Source: Rhizobium sp. SG_E_25_P2
GTDB lineage: Bacteria; Pseudomonadota; Alphaproteobacteria; Rhizobiales; Rhizobiaceae
Direction: 5' to 3'
Assembly (NCBI RefSeq): GCF_029892285.1
Contig: NZ_JARXVM010000009.1
Span: forward strand, 62,001 to 126,000
Length of the DNA stretch: 64,000 nt
The translations under genes were made by a program, and so were the position numbers. The notes beneath the pieces were generated by a model that was given only the letters and a program-made list of their open reading frames with translations, ran no database searches and had not been told where the DNA came from. Shown in pieces: positions 1 through 8,543 of the stretch. Within the stretch, counting starts at the first letter, position 1. Each line of letters starts with the position of its first letter.

Positions 1-741
1 CTTGACGAATTTCAGCGGCGCGGCGATCAGGATCGCGCCCTTCGGCGGCAACTGGTCGAGGTGGCAAAGGCTGGCGAGACCGTAACGGCCGGCCTTGTGC
101 ATGAGGTTATGGGCGGGGAAGGGCGGGTTCATACCGCCTGCGGAGCCGGCGTCGGTGCCGATGGTTTCCTGCCCCCAGCCCATGATGTTTTTGGAGACGA
201 GATATTCGATCGCTTCGGCTGTCGGTCCCGGCGAATGCGGGCCGTTCTCGTCGGCGTTCAGGAAGGTTTCGGTGGAGCCGTTGCGCTTGTACCAGTCGGT
301 GCGCATCACCACCCAGCTATTGGCTTCGATCTCGCCATGCTCGGCTTCCCAGGCCTTGATGCTGTCGATCGTCAGCAGATAATCAGGGTTCTCAGCGGAT
401 TCCTTCGAGCGGTCGATGACATTGACCGGGCCGACGAAAGCCTGCGGCGGAATGGTGTCGGTGGTGTTGCCCGGCAGATCCTTGCCGGTGATCCAATGCG
501 AGGGGGCGTCGAAATGGGTGCCGGTATGCTCGCCGAGCTCCAGCCAGTTCCAGGCCCAGAAGGGACCGTTCTCGTCATACTGCGAAATTTCATGCACTTT
601 GACGCTCGGCGTGTTCTTGCCGAACTGCGGCGGCAGATAGAGCACCGGCGTGTTGGGACCGAGCGGCGCGGTCAGGTCGACGACCTGAACGGAACCGGAA
701 AGAAGCGCTTTCGCGACATCGGCGAGAATGGTGGCTGACAT
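1..741 (-). CDS. Cyclase-family metal-dependent hydrolase (kynurenine formamidase-like), 3' end cut by window edge
   Basis: The minus-strand frame opens with ATG at 741, just after an AGAGGAA ribosome-binding site, and runs off the left edge without a stop, so the C-terminus is missing. About 247 codons are visible. Residues 70-83 read GEHTGTHFDAPSHW, the HxGTHxDxxxH metal-binding signature of the cyclase family (His72, His76, Asp78, His82), which includes kynurenine formamidases and isatin hydrolases. The protein has no signal peptide and is probably cytosolic. It is divergent from the FAD oxidoreductase at 1029 and shares its upstream region. The family is certain. The substrate is not, because this family is often annotated only as cyclase and no kynurenine-pathway genes lie nearby. 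Confidence 0.85.
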   Translation of the reverse strand, partial: MSATILADVAKALLSGSVQVVDLTAPLGPNTPVLYLPPQFGKNTPSVKVHEISQYDENGPFWAWNWLELGEHTGTHFDAPSHWITGKDLPGNTTDTIPPQAFVGPVNVIDRSKESAENPDYLLTIDSIKAWEAEHGEIEANSWVVMRTDWYKRNGSTETFLNADENGPHSPGPTAEAIEYLVSKNIMGWGQETIGTDAGSAGGMNPPFPAHNLMHKAGRYGLASLCHLDQLPPKGAILIAAPLKFVK

Positions 742-929
742 GATCTGTTCCCTCTTTGCCAGGGTCTCGCTGCGGCCTGTTTCAAGCGCCGCAGCTGCCC
801 GATAACCTCGACGCTAAGTCAGCAAATATGAAATTGCAAGTATCGGCCACGCTCTTCGTCAAGCCTGCATTCATGCGAACTCGGTCGTTCATCTCTCTGA
901 AAACGCTCGTAAAACGGAAGATTGCATGG

Positions 930-956
930 TTTGAACTAAAACCTTTAGGCTTCAAA
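930..956. promoter_or_regulatory. Dyad TTTGAA-N15-TTCAAA in divergent promoter region
   Basis: Six-base arms at 930-935 and 951-956 lie in an AT-rich part of the gap between the cyclase-family gene and the FAD oxidoreductase. The position suits an operator for the MarR regulator encoded at 2684, but that is inference. Arms this short can occur by chance. Confidence 0.25.
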
Positions 957-1028
957 TATTTTTTGCTTGCCGCGTCGTCTTCAAGATGTATGCATATGAG
1001 GCTATCGACAAAAACGGGGAACGAGACA

Positions 1029-2600
1029 ATGAACTACGACGCCGTCGTCATCGGCGCTGGCCATAATGGTCTGGCGGCCGCCGTGGAACTGGCTTCGCGC
1101 GGCTGGAAAGTCGCTGTCGTCGAGGCGAAGGATGAGGCCGGCGGCGCGGTGAAAACGCGCGAAGTCACGCTTCCTGGCTTCCGGCACGATCTCTGCGCCA
1201 TGAACCTGTCGATGTTCGCGGGCTCCGCTTTCTTCAACAAGAATAAGGACGCGCTTTTCGCCCATGGTCTCGGCTTTGCTCCTGCTAGCGATTGTTTCGC
1301 CAGCGTGTTTCGCGACGGAACCTGGTTGGGCGTCAGTACCGATCTCGACGCGACGGCTGGGCGGATCGCCGGCTTTTCGGAACGCGACGCCGCCGCCTGG
1401 CGTGCGATGTTTGCGGAATTCGGGGCGGACGCGCCGCATATTTTTGGCCTGCTCGGGTCGCCGATGCCGTCCTTCGCCGCAGCGAAAGTGGCCTGGAAGG
1501 CCTGGCGCGCGCGGGGAACCGCCTGGCTCTACGAGACGGTCAAGCTGCTCCTGTCGTCGCCGCGCGATTTCCTTGACGCCCGCTTTGAAAATCCCAAGGT
1601 CAAGGCGATGATGGCGGCTTGGGGGCTGCATCTCGACTTTTCGCCGGATGTCGCGGGTGGGGCGCTCTTTCCTTATCTTGAAAGCATGGCCAACCAGGCC
1701 TTCGGCATGGTGATCGGCCAGGGCGGCGCCGATACGATCATCAAGGCGATGTCAGGTCTTCTGAAGGCCAAGGGCGGTGAGATTATTTTGGGGGCGCCGG
1801 TGGCGTCGGTGGAGACCGCTGCGGGTGCAGCGACCGGCGTACGGCTGGCTGACGGGCGCGTTCTCAACGCTAAAAGGGCAGTGATCGCCAATGCGCATCC
1901 GCAATTGGTGTTCGGCAAGCTTCTGAAACCGGAACCATCCCGCGCCGAGTTCGATGGCAAGATCGCCAAGTTTCGCGCCGGTCCGGGAACAATGATGATC
2001 CATTTGGCGCTCGACGGCCTGCCGGATTGGGCTGCGGGGGAGGCGCTGAAGCGCTTCGCCTATGTTCATCTGGCTCCAGATCTCGAAATGATGTCGCGGG
2101 TCTATGCGGAAGCTGTCGATGGTCTCTTGCCGGTTGAACCCGCGCTGGTGGTCGGTCAGCCGACCGCGATCGATCCCACCCGCGCTCCTGATGGCAAGCA
2201 TGTGCTCTGGGTTCAGGTCCGCGTGTTGCCGGCTGACATCCGTGGCGACGCGGCGGGGGAAATCAACGGGACAGACTGGGACGCCATCAAGGAGATCTAT
2301 GCGGACCGCGTGATCTCTCTTCTGGAGCGTTACGCTCCGGGCATCAAGGCCAAGATTCTTGGTCGATCCGTCTTCTCGCCTGTCGATCTCGAACGGGAAA
2401 ATCCCAATCTCATTGGCGGGGACAATTTGTCTGGTTCCCACCATCTTGATCAGAACTTCCTTTTTCGACCGGTTGCTGGCTATTCGCGCTACAAGACGCC
2501 GGTCAAGAACCTTTATATCTGCGGCGCTTCCACCTGGCCGGGCGCCGGCACAGGCGCGGGTTCGGGCTTCATGCTGGCCTCAATGCTGGCGGGGACGTGA
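1029..2600 (+). CDS. FAD-dependent oxidoreductase, PYROXD2/phytoene desaturase-like
   Basis: A 523-residue flavoprotein. The N-terminus YDAVVIGAGHNGLAAA (residues 3-18) is a dinucleotide-binding GxGxxG fold, followed by the VVEAKDEAGG loop that binds the ADP ribose. The C-terminus has the second FAD contact, YICGASTWPGAGTGAGSGF, typical of the CrtI/PYROXD2 group. The open frame extends upstream to 756, but the GxGxxG motif should lie within about 10 residues of the start, so ATG 1029 is chosen; the extra 91 residues look non-coding. The substrate is unknown. There are no carotenoid genes around it, so carotenoid desaturation is unlikely, and related proteins are usually annotated simply as NAD(P)/FAD-dependent oxidoreductase. 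A MarR regulator follows 83 bases downstream. Confidence 0.85.
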   Translation: MNYDAVVIGAGHNGLAAAVELASRGWKVAVVEAKDEAGGAVKTREVTLPGFRHDLCAMNLSMFAGSAFFNKNKDALFAHGLGFAPASDCFASVFRDGTWLGVSTDLDATAGRIAGFSERDAAAWRAMFAEFGADAPHIFGLLGSPMPSFAAAKVAWKAWRARGTAWLYETVKLLLSSPRDFLDARFENPKVKAMMAAWGLHLDFSPDVAGGALFPYLESMANQAFGMVIGQGGADTIIKAMSGLLKAKGGEIILGAPVASVETAAGAATGVRLADGRVLNAKRAVIANAHPQLVFGKLLKPEPSRAEFDGKIAKFRAGPGTMMIHLALDGLPDWAAGEALKRFAYVHLAPDLEMMSRVYAEAVDGLLPVEPALVVGQPTAIDPTRAPDGKHVLWVQVRVLPADIRGDAAGEINGTDWDAIKEIYADRVISLLERYAPGIKAKILGRSVFSPVDLERENPNLIGGDNLSGSHHLDQNFLFRPVAGYSRYKTPVKNLYICGASTWPGAGTGAGSGFMLASMLAGT

Positions 2601-2683
2601 GTTTCGCCGCCGAAGATTGAATATCGCGCGATTTCGAGGCATGAAGCGGGATCGATAGAGGCGAGAGGCATAGGGACAGGCTA

Positions 2684-3172
2684 GTGACGGCGGACCAGGA
2701 TAGCGGGATTGAAGCCGCGGAGAGTGCAAAGCAGGAATTGCGGGTCTGGCTGCGGATGCTGTCGACGACCAAACTCGTGACTCAGGAAATCCGTCGCCGC
2801 CTGCGCGCTGAATTCGGCGCGACCCTGCCGCAGTTCGATCTTCTGGCGCAGCTCTATCGCGAGCCTGAAGGCCTGCGGCTCGGAGAGATCTCCAAGCGCA
2901 CCATGGTGACCAACGGCAATATCACTGGTCTCGTCGAGCGATTGGAAACCGATGGGCTTCTGGTGCGGGAAACGCCGGGCGACGACCGTCGCGTGACCGT
3001 GGCGCGGTTGACCGAACAGGGGCGGAAAACCTTCGCGGAAATGGCGCGGGTGCATGAAACCTGGCTCGGCGAGATGATGGCGGATGTCGACAAAGACGTT
3101 TTCGCCACACTCAACCACAGCATTGATCAATTGCAGGCCTCCGTTCGGAACCATCTGTCGGGCACGGACTGA
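2684..3172 (+). CDS. MarR-family transcriptional regulator
   Basis: A 162-residue winged-helix protein starting with GTG at 2684 (AGGGACAGG upstream). The recognition-helix region reads ISKRTMVTNGNITGLVERLE (about residues 70-89), and the wing DGLLVRETPGDDRRVTVARLTEQG (about 90-113) has the DxRxxxxxLT signature of the MarR family. Such proteins usually repress catabolic or efflux genes and are released by small phenolic ligands. The gene follows the FAD oxidoreductase on the same strand, which it may control. It converges on the TetR gene ending at 3201. Confidence 0.88.
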   Translation: MTADQDSGIEAAESAKQELRVWLRMLSTTKLVTQEIRRRLRAEFGATLPQFDLLAQLYREPEGLRLGEISKRTMVTNGNITGLVERLETDGLLVRETPGDDRRVTVARLTEQGRKTFAEMARVHETWLGEMMADVDKDVFATLNHSIDQLQASVRNHLSGTD

Positions 3173-3200
3173 GCTCTTTACGATGTGAAGGCAGCGCCCA

Positions 3201-3851
3201 TCACGCCTCTTTGGTCGCCAACTGCTCTTCCCGTCGTCGGTGACGTGAAAAGAAGCGATCGAGTTCCGATTGCCTGGGCGTCACGCCGCCGAAGATGGTC
3301 ACATATTCCGGTATCCGCAGAAATCTGGTTTCCAGATCTTCACGCGTCTGCATGGATATGTAGCCAATCTGCACGAGATAGAGCGTGCGCGCATGCACGT
3401 CAGCCGAGACGGCGTCGAAACCGTGTTGCTGAAACATCCGGCAGAGCGCATCCAATCGTGTCTGATCGGCCGATTGCACTTCTCTCAGGATGTCCTCCGA
3501 TTGCAGCGACCAGCTCCGCATGGCGAATTCGAATTGTGAATCAAACAACGTGGTGTCGAGCCAGCAATCGAACACGTTCAACACGGCCTCGGCGATCGTT
3601 TCTGAATAGGCGTCCGTCTGCTTCACCAGATTGCCGGTGTTCTTGTCGCGCCAGCGCGAGACGAGCGCCGCCAGCAGTTCCTCGCGATCTTTGAAGAACC
3701 AGTAGAAGCTGGTGCGGGAAAGATTGAGGCGTTTGGCGAGCGGCAGGATCTTCACTGCATCGACCCCGCCTTCGAGCAACGCCTCATATGCGGCTTCCAG
3801 CCATCCGTCTATCGATCCGCGCCACCCGCTTTCGGGAGATGTTTGTTCCAT
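3201..3851 (-). CDS. TetR/AcrR-family transcriptional regulator
   Basis: A 216-residue protein from ATG 3851 (MEQTSPESGW). In-frame ATGs at 3872 and 3878 are also possible, but 3851 has the better upstream GGGA. The N-terminal helix-turn-helix runs through about residues 10-55, with the recognition segment AKRLNLSRTSFYWFFKDREELL, typical of the TetR fold (SxxxFYxxFxxKxxL). The C-terminal ligand-binding half is variable. It lies downstream of the SDR on the same strand with a 149-base gap and could belong to the ALDH-SDR transcript or have its own promoter. The ligand is unknown. Confidence 0.85.
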   Translation of the reverse strand: MEQTSPESGWRGSIDGWLEAAYEALLEGGVDAVKILPLAKRLNLSRTSFYWFFKDREELLAALVSRWRDKNTGNLVKQTDAYSETIAEAVLNVFDCWLDTTLFDSQFEFAMRSWSLQSEDILREVQSADQTRLDALCRMFQQHGFDAVSADVHARTLYLVQIGYISMQTREDLETRFLRIPEYVTIFGGVTPRQSELDRFFSRHRRREEQLATKEA

Positions 3852-4000
3852 GGATGATTCCCAGCAATCCATCTTCATTACGACGGCTTGACTGAAATTT
3901 CGACATTGCTGCTCAGAAATCGATAACGGCGTGAGACCTGAAGAAATGGGCGTATCCGGAATTGGACGCGGCGGCGGGCGCCGCCGCATCCTACGAAAAA

Positions 4001-4768
4001 TCAGACATAGGCTGCGGCTAGGCCGCCATCGATGGGCAGATTGATCCCAGCGACCCAACGGGCGTCGTCCGAGCATAGAAACAGGACGGGGCCCGCGATC
4101 TCATCGGCCAGCGCCGGGCGCTTCATCTTGCCGGCGTCTTCCTGCACGCGGTCCTGTCCGAGCATGGCGACGAAGTCGCCGAGGATCGGCGTGAAGACGG
4201 GACCCGGGGCTACTGAATTCATCCGGATATCGCGCTCCAGGAAAAGCTGATGGCCGCGCGCCATCGTCCAGACAATGAGGGCTTCCTTGAAATACTGATA
4301 GCAGGTTTCCTGCAGGACGGGATTGGCCTCCAACCAAGCATGTCCCGCCGCAAAACTGTCTGTCGATGCAAGAGTCTTGTGAATATCCACCCGCTTTGGC
4401 CATTCCGCGCCGAGGATCGAGGCGAAATTGACGATTGCGGCGCCTTTCGGCATGCGGTCGAGCAACGCTTCGGTCAGGTGTCTGAGGCCGAGATAGTTCA
4501 CGCGCGCCACAAGGTCCTTGTCCGCCGTGCCCGGCACGCCTGCGGCATTCACCAATGCGTCGATTTTGGCCGGGAACTGCGAAAGCGCCGCGTCGATCGC
4601 CTCGGGCGAGCCGAGGTCGAGCTTGATGAAGCCGTCGAGCGTCAGCATGGCGTCGTTGCGGTCAACGCCGATGACGGTGGCGCCGCTGAAACGCGCCAGA
4701 CGGGCGACTTCGCCGCCAATGCCTGAGGAGACGCCGGTGATGACAATGGTTTTTCCTGCGAGGTTCAT
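4001..4768 (-). CDS. Short-chain dehydrogenase, coniferyl-alcohol dehydrogenase/3-alpha-HSD-like subfamily
   Basis: A 255-residue SDR from ATG 4768 (AGGA upstream; the in-frame ATG at 4789 has no ribosome-binding site). TGVSSGIG at residues 11-18 is the NAD(P)-binding TGxxxGxG motif, NAAG (74-77) the structural motif, Ser117 the catalytic serine and Tyr157-x3-Lys161 the catalytic pair. Serine and tyrosine are about 40 residues apart instead of the usual 13. This long insertion characterises the coniferyl-alcohol dehydrogenase and 3-alpha-hydroxysteroid dehydrogenase subfamily and is also present in the SDR at 40347. It follows the ALDH at 4850 by 81 bases, suggesting alcohol to aldehyde to acid oxidation. 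The exact alcohol is not determinable. Confidence 0.85.
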   Translation of the reverse strand: MNLAGKTIVITGVSSGIGGEVARLARFSGATVIGVDRNDAMLTLDGFIKLDLGSPEAIDAALSQFPAKIDALVNAAGVPGTADKDLVARVNYLGLRHLTEALLDRMPKGAAIVNFASILGAEWPKRVDIHKTLASTDSFAAGHAWLEANPVLQETCYQYFKEALIVWTMARGHQLFLERDIRMNSVAPGPVFTPILGDFVAMLGQDRVQEDAGKMKRPALADEIAGPVLFLCSDDARWVAGINLPIDGGLAAAYV

Positions 4769-4849
4769 GATGGATTTTCCTATGGTCATGGGGTGCTGCG
4801 CCTGCCCGCTTCTGCGGACAGGGCTGAAGAAGGGTGAAGGATCATCGCC

Positions 4850-6322
4850 TCAGAAGGGGTAGGGCGTCGCTTGCTGCTTGACCGACACCCATTGCCACTG
4901 GGTGAATTCCTCGATGTCGGCAGGGCCGCCCACTCGTGTGCCGTTGCCCGATTTTCCACGGCCGCCGAAGGGCGCGTAAGGCCCGCCATTCACCGTCTGG
5001 TCGTTGATGTGCAACTGGCCAACATTGAGCTGGTCGCCGAGCGCCATGGCGCGGCCAAGATTGGTCGAGATGACGCCTGCGGCAAGGCCGTAGTCAGACC
5101 GGTTGGCGAGTTCTACCGCCTCGTCATCGGTCTTGAAGGAGGCGATGCAGGCGACCGGACCGAAGATTTCCTCTTCGAAAGCCTGCATTCCCGGCTTTAC
5201 GCCTGACAGAACGGTCGCGGCGTAGAAGCGACCGTCATGGGTTCCTCCGGCGAGAAGGCGGGCGCCTTTGGCGACGGCGTCGTCGACGATCGCTTGGATC
5301 GCCTTGACCTGTCCATCCGAAATGATCGGGCCGAGCGCGACCCGGTTGGTCGAAGGATCGCCTACGGGCAAATGCTGCGCCTTGACGACGAGACGTTCCG
5401 TGAGAGCTGTTTCGATCTTCTCATCAGCCAGGATCAGGCCGGTGGCCATGCAGATCTGGCCCTGATGCAGGAAGGCGCCCCAGGCGGCGTTCGAGGCGGC
5501 GATGTCCAGATCGGCGTCGTCGAGAATGATGAGAGCATTCTTGCCGCCGAGTTCGAGCTGGACGCGCTTGAGGTTGCGGCCGCAGACTTCGCCGACTTTG
5601 GCGCCGCCGCGCGCCGATCCGGTGAACGACACCATGGCGATGTTGGGGTCGCTGCAGATTGCTTCGCCGGCTTCAGCGCCGCCTGGCAGGATATGCAACA
5701 CGCCGTCCGGCAGGCCTGCTTCCTCGAAGATGCGGGCGATGATGACCCCGCCCGAGATCGGCGTGCGCGGATCGGGCTTGTGAACGACCGTATTGCCCAG
5801 CGCGATGGCGGCGGCAATGGAGCGGACGGACAAAACGAGCGGAAAATTGAACGGCGAGATGACGCCGACCACGCCATGCGGCACGCGCCGCGCATAATTC
5901 GTGCGATCGTCCATACCCGGCAGGAACATGCCGGTCGGCTGCATGGCCAGTGACGCGGCGTGACGGATGAACAGGGCCCCGTGTTCGATCTCGATCATCG
6001 CCTTGGCGTGAATCGAGCCGGTTTCCTGCATGATCCAGGTTGCGAGTTCCGCGCCGTTCTGTTCGAGGAGATCGGCGGCGCGGTTCATTATCTTGGCGCG
6101 TTCGGCCGGCAGCGTCTTGGCCCAAGCCTTCTGCGCCGCACGCGCCAGTTCGGCGGCTTGCGCCACATCTGCCGCGCCACAGTGACCCACGGAGGCAATG
6201 AGATTGCCGTTGGCCGGATCGTTGACTGCCAGCGCGCCATCCGTGCTTTCGCGCCAGCCCGAAATATAGGCGCGTCCGGTCCAGCGGGCAGTGTCGATGA
6301 AGTTGGTGGTGTGAATGTTCAT
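4850..6322 (-). CDS. NAD(P)-dependent aldehyde dehydrogenase, benzaldehyde/aromatic-aldehyde type
   Basis: A 490-residue ALDH from ATG 6322 (AGGA upstream). Visible are the oxyanion region ISPFNFP (155-161), the cofactor motif FTGSARGG, the general base Glu257 in LELGGKN and the catalytic Cys291 in GQICMATG. The C-terminus ends TPYPF. The overall pattern resembles XylC-like benzaldehyde dehydrogenases. It is first gene of a minus-strand unit with the SDR at 4001, so together they could turn an aromatic alcohol into its acid. A strong sigma-54 promoter match lies 147-161 bases upstream of the start, and the divergent neighbour is a DmpR/XylR-type activator. That indicates induction by an aromatic compound. 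Confidence 0.9.
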   Translation of the reverse strand: MNIHTTNFIDTARWTGRAYISGWRESTDGALAVNDPANGNLIASVGHCGAADVAQAAELARAAQKAWAKTLPAERAKIMNRAADLLEQNGAELATWIMQETGSIHAKAMIEIEHGALFIRHAASLAMQPTGMFLPGMDDRTNYARRVPHGVVGVISPFNFPLVLSVRSIAAAIALGNTVVHKPDPRTPISGGVIIARIFEEAGLPDGVLHILPGGAEAGEAICSDPNIAMVSFTGSARGGAKVGEVCGRNLKRVQLELGGKNALIILDDADLDIAASNAAWGAFLHQGQICMATGLILADEKIETALTERLVVKAQHLPVGDPSTNRVALGPIISDGQVKAIQAIVDDAVAKGARLLAGGTHDGRFYAATVLSGVKPGMQAFEEEIFGPVACIASFKTDDEAVELANRSDYGLAAGVISTNLGRAMALGDQLNVGQLHINDQTVNGGPYAPFGGRGKSGNGTRVGGPADIEEFTQWQWVSVKQQATPYPF

Positions 6323-6468
6323 TGTCCTGGGCCTCCTGCCCCAAAGGTTGAGAAGGTTGCAGGCATGGCTTCGCCGTCGTGGAAATGGCTATTATTTGCC
6401 TCTCGCCGGTCGAGCTTTATCCGTGCAGTCCTCCATGTCGCCTCCTCAAGCGACTTGTTTTGTATGTC

Positions 6469-6483
6469 GCAAGCATCGTGCCA
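6469..6483 (-). promoter_or_regulatory. Sigma-54 (-24/-12) promoter of the ALDH-SDR operon
   Basis: On the minus strand the bases read TGGCACGATGCTTGC. This is an exact match to the conserved positions of the RpoN promoter consensus (TGGCACG-N4-TTGC), with the GG and GC elements correctly spaced. Transcription should start near 6458, leaving a leader of about 135 bases before the ALDH ATG at 6322. The neighbouring gene encodes a sigma-54 activator, so the match is well supported by context. Confidence 0.88.
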
Positions 6484-6593
6484 ATTTCGGCGGCGTTTGG
6501 AGAAGTTCCCGAATTCCTCGGCCACGGCTTTGGAAAAATAGCGTTTTCTCAATTGTCGAGGTTTCTGAATAATCTCGGTCGCTCCATTGCGCG

Positions 6594-6611
6594 ATTCATC
6601 AAATGATGAAT
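6594..6611. promoter_or_regulatory. Candidate upstream activator sequence (palindrome) for the sigma-54 activator
   Basis: ATTCATCA-AA-TGATGAAT is a perfect 8+8 base inverted repeat with a two-base centre. It is about 120 bases upstream of the -24/-12 promoter at 6469-6483, the usual place for an enhancer-like activator site, and 36 bases upstream of the activator's own start codon. It could therefore serve both activation of the ALDH operon and autoregulation. Binding is inferred. Confidence 0.6.
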
Positions 6612-6646
6612 AACTGAAGAAAAATTGTCTATTTGAGGAAAATGTC

Positions 6647-8425
6647 ATGCCGATCAGAGATCTTCCGCATCTGGTGACTTTGGCTGACGTCGCGCGGGCA
6701 GCGGGCGGCGGTCTGTCGAAGGGCGCGTTTCGCGAACTCGATACCGGCGCATCTCCGACATTGGCGGAACTGAGCGAGGCATTGCGGTTTGCGCTTGGCG
6801 ACGGTCGAATCTGGCTGAATGACCAGCGCATGGTGCTGATGCAAAGCCAGGTGCTTGGACGGCTCCGGCAGGAAATCATCGACGCCTTTGGCATCGAAGT
6901 CGCCAAGGGCATCTTCATGCGGGTTGGCTATATGCAGGGCGTGCGCGATGCGGAGCTGATTCAGAAGCGGTTCCCGAACAAGGATCTCACCCATGCGCTG
7001 GCGGCGGGGCCGCGCGTCCATACGCTTGAGGGCTTCGTCAAGGTCGTGACGAAACAGTTCGAATTCGACAGCCAAAAGGGGCGCTATTTCGGGGAATTCT
7101 ACTGGCATGATTCCTCTGAGGCCGCCGAGCATCTGGCTCATCATGGTCTGGCGAGCGAGCCGGTCTGCTGGATGCAGACGGGTTATCCCAGCGGCTATAC
7201 CAGCACGCTGTTCGGCCGGCCGGTCATTTTCCGCGAGATCGAATGCAGCGCCATGGGGGCCGAACGCTGCTATGTGGTGGGTCAGAACGCCGAGGAGTGG
7301 GGCGACGCCGCGCCCGAGCGCGCCTATCTGGGTCTTGAATGGCCCCGACGAGCCAGTGGCCGACGCAGCGCGTCGCGCGCCGCCAGCCGTTCTGATGCTC
7401 CGCGTGAGGCCGCAACCGCAGGCGGAGACGCCGTGGTTGGCGTGTCGGCTAGCTTTTTGCGCGCCAGATTGATGGTCGAGAAAGTCGCCGACACCGAGGC
7501 CACCGTGCTTCTGGTGGGTGAATCCGGGGTCGGCAAGGAGCTTTTTTCGCAGCAACTGCATCGGCTGAGCCGACGGGCGGATGGAGCTTTCGTGGCCCTC
7601 AATTGTGCGGCAATCCCCGATACCCTTGTCGAATCCGAATTGTTCGGCGTGGAGAAGGGCGCATTCACCGGCGCGTCCGCCTCGCGTCCCGGATATTTCG
7701 AGCGCGCCAATGGCGGCACGTTGTTTCTCGATGAGATCGCCTCACTGGCTTATGCCGCGCAGGGAAAGTTGCTGCGGGCGCTCCAGGAGCGGACGATCGA
7801 GCGGGTGGGCGGCTCCAAGACTGTTCCCGTGGATGTCCGGGTCATCGCGGCGTCCAATGTCGACCTTGCCGAAGAGGTGCGGGCCGGGCGGTTTCGTCAG
7901 GACCTCTATTACCGGCTCTGCGTGTTTCCAATCTCGATCCCGCCGCTTCGTGAGAGGCGAGATGATATCCCTCTTCTGGTCGATCATTTTCTCAGGCGGT
8001 TTTGTGATCTGCATCGGCGCGATGTCGTCGGCCTGACCCGCCGGGCCATGGACTCGCTGCTGGGTTACAGTTTTCCGGGCAATATCCGGGAATTGCAGAA
8101 CTTGATCGAACGCGGCGTCATTTTCGCCGATCAGGGCGGCTGGATCGATATGCCGCATTTGTTCACTGCAGGCGAAAGCGTCCAGTCCTTCCAGCCGTCA
8201 CTGACGCCCGATGGCCGCCTGTCGATTGCGCCTGAGGCTTCGGGCGAGCAAGTCTCCCTGTCGACCGGCTCTCTGCGCACGGCGGGGGATCTCGCAGGCG
8301 CCGAGGCGGCACTCTATCGCCGTGCTCTCGAGCAGGCTGCCGGCAACATCTCCGGCGCGGCGCGTTTGCTGGGGCTGTCGCGCGCCAAGCTTGAATACCG
8401 CCTCAGGAAACATGGCTTGATATAG
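6647..8425 (+). CDS. Sigma-54-dependent activator, DmpR/XylR type (XylR_N, V4R, AAA+, Fis-like HTH)
   Basis: A 592-residue regulator with GAGGA eight bases before its ATG. Residues ~8-110 match the aromatic-sensing XylR_N domain. Residues ~140-215 match a V4R domain with cysteines at 174, 200 and 208. A low-complexity linker spans ~235-262. The AAA+ ATPase has Walker A GESGVGKE (291-298), the sigma-54-contacting GAFTGA loop (339-344) and Walker B LFLDEI (359-364). A Fis-type helix-turn-helix lies at about 550-592 ([20 protein letters not shown]). Family members bind phenols, toluenes or related aromatics and activate RpoN promoters. The effector here is unknown. The divergent ALDH-SDR pair with its -24/-12 promoter is the obvious target. 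Confidence 0.93.
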   Translation: MPIRDLPHLVTLADVARAAGGGLSKGAFRELDTGASPTLAELSEALRFALGDGRIWLNDQRMVLMQSQVLGRLRQEIIDAFGIEVAKGIFMRVGYMQGVRDAELIQKRFPNKDLTHALAAGPRVHTLEGFVKVVTKQFEFDSQKGRYFGEFYWHDSSEAAEHLAHHGLASEPVCWMQTGYPSGYTSTLFGRPVIFREIECSAMGAERCYVVGQNAEEWGDAAPERAYLGLEWPRRASGRRSASRAASRSDAPREAATAGGDAVVGVSASFLRARLMVEKVADTEATVLLVGESGVGKELFSQQLHRLSRRADGAFVALNCAAIPDTLVESELFGVEKGAFTGASASRPGYFERANGGTLFLDEIASLAYAAQGKLLRALQERTIERVGGSKTVPVDVRVIAASNVDLAEEVRAGRFRQDLYYRLCVFPISIPPLRERRDDIPLLVDHFLRRFCDLHRRDVVGLTRRAMDSLLGYSFPGNIRELQNLIERGVIFADQGGWIDMPHLFTAGESVQSFQPSLTPDGRLSIAPEASGEQVSLSTGSLRTAGDLAGAEAALYRRALEQAAGNISGAARLLGLSRAKLEYRLRKHGLI

Positions 8426-8427
8426 GC

Positions 8428-8435
8428 TGTATACA
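8428..8435. promoter_or_regulatory. TGTATACA, upstream copy of a probable VanR operator
   Basis: A perfect 8-base palindrome that matches the FadR/FCD-type GntR core (GT-N-AC pattern). An identical copy lies 72 bases further on, within the vanA promoter. It sits just after the stop codon of the sigma-54 activator. Confidence 0.55.
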
Positions 8436-8490
8436 TAAAATGATGAACTCGTCGTAGAGTCGCGAAAATAGGACAATATTCGCATTGTTC

Positions 8491-8519
8491 TTGACAGTTT
8501 GTATACATTGCGGTTTGCT
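8491..8519 (+). promoter_or_regulatory. vanA promoter with embedded TGTATACA operator
   Basis: TTGACA at 8491-8496 is a perfect -35 box. After a 17-base spacer, TTTGCT (8514-8519) is a weak -10 candidate. The spacer contains the palindrome TGTATACA at 8500-8507, where a bound repressor would block RNA polymerase. A strong ribosome-binding site (AGGAGG, 8531-8536) and the vanA ATG follow. VanR, two genes on, belongs to the regulator class that recognises such sites. Confidence 0.6.
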
Positions 8520-8543
8520 GTGGGCGATAGAGGAGGATCTGTC

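Noticed and set aside
756-1028. 91-codon N-terminal extension of the FAD oxidoreductase
   Set aside because: The dinucleotide-binding motif normally lies at the very start, and the extension is AT-rich intergenic sequence.
3969-3988. GC-rich CGGCGG/CCGCCG repeat between the SDR and TetR genes as a terminator
   Set aside because: Low-complexity and without a T-run on the side where transcription would leave it. Not enough to call.
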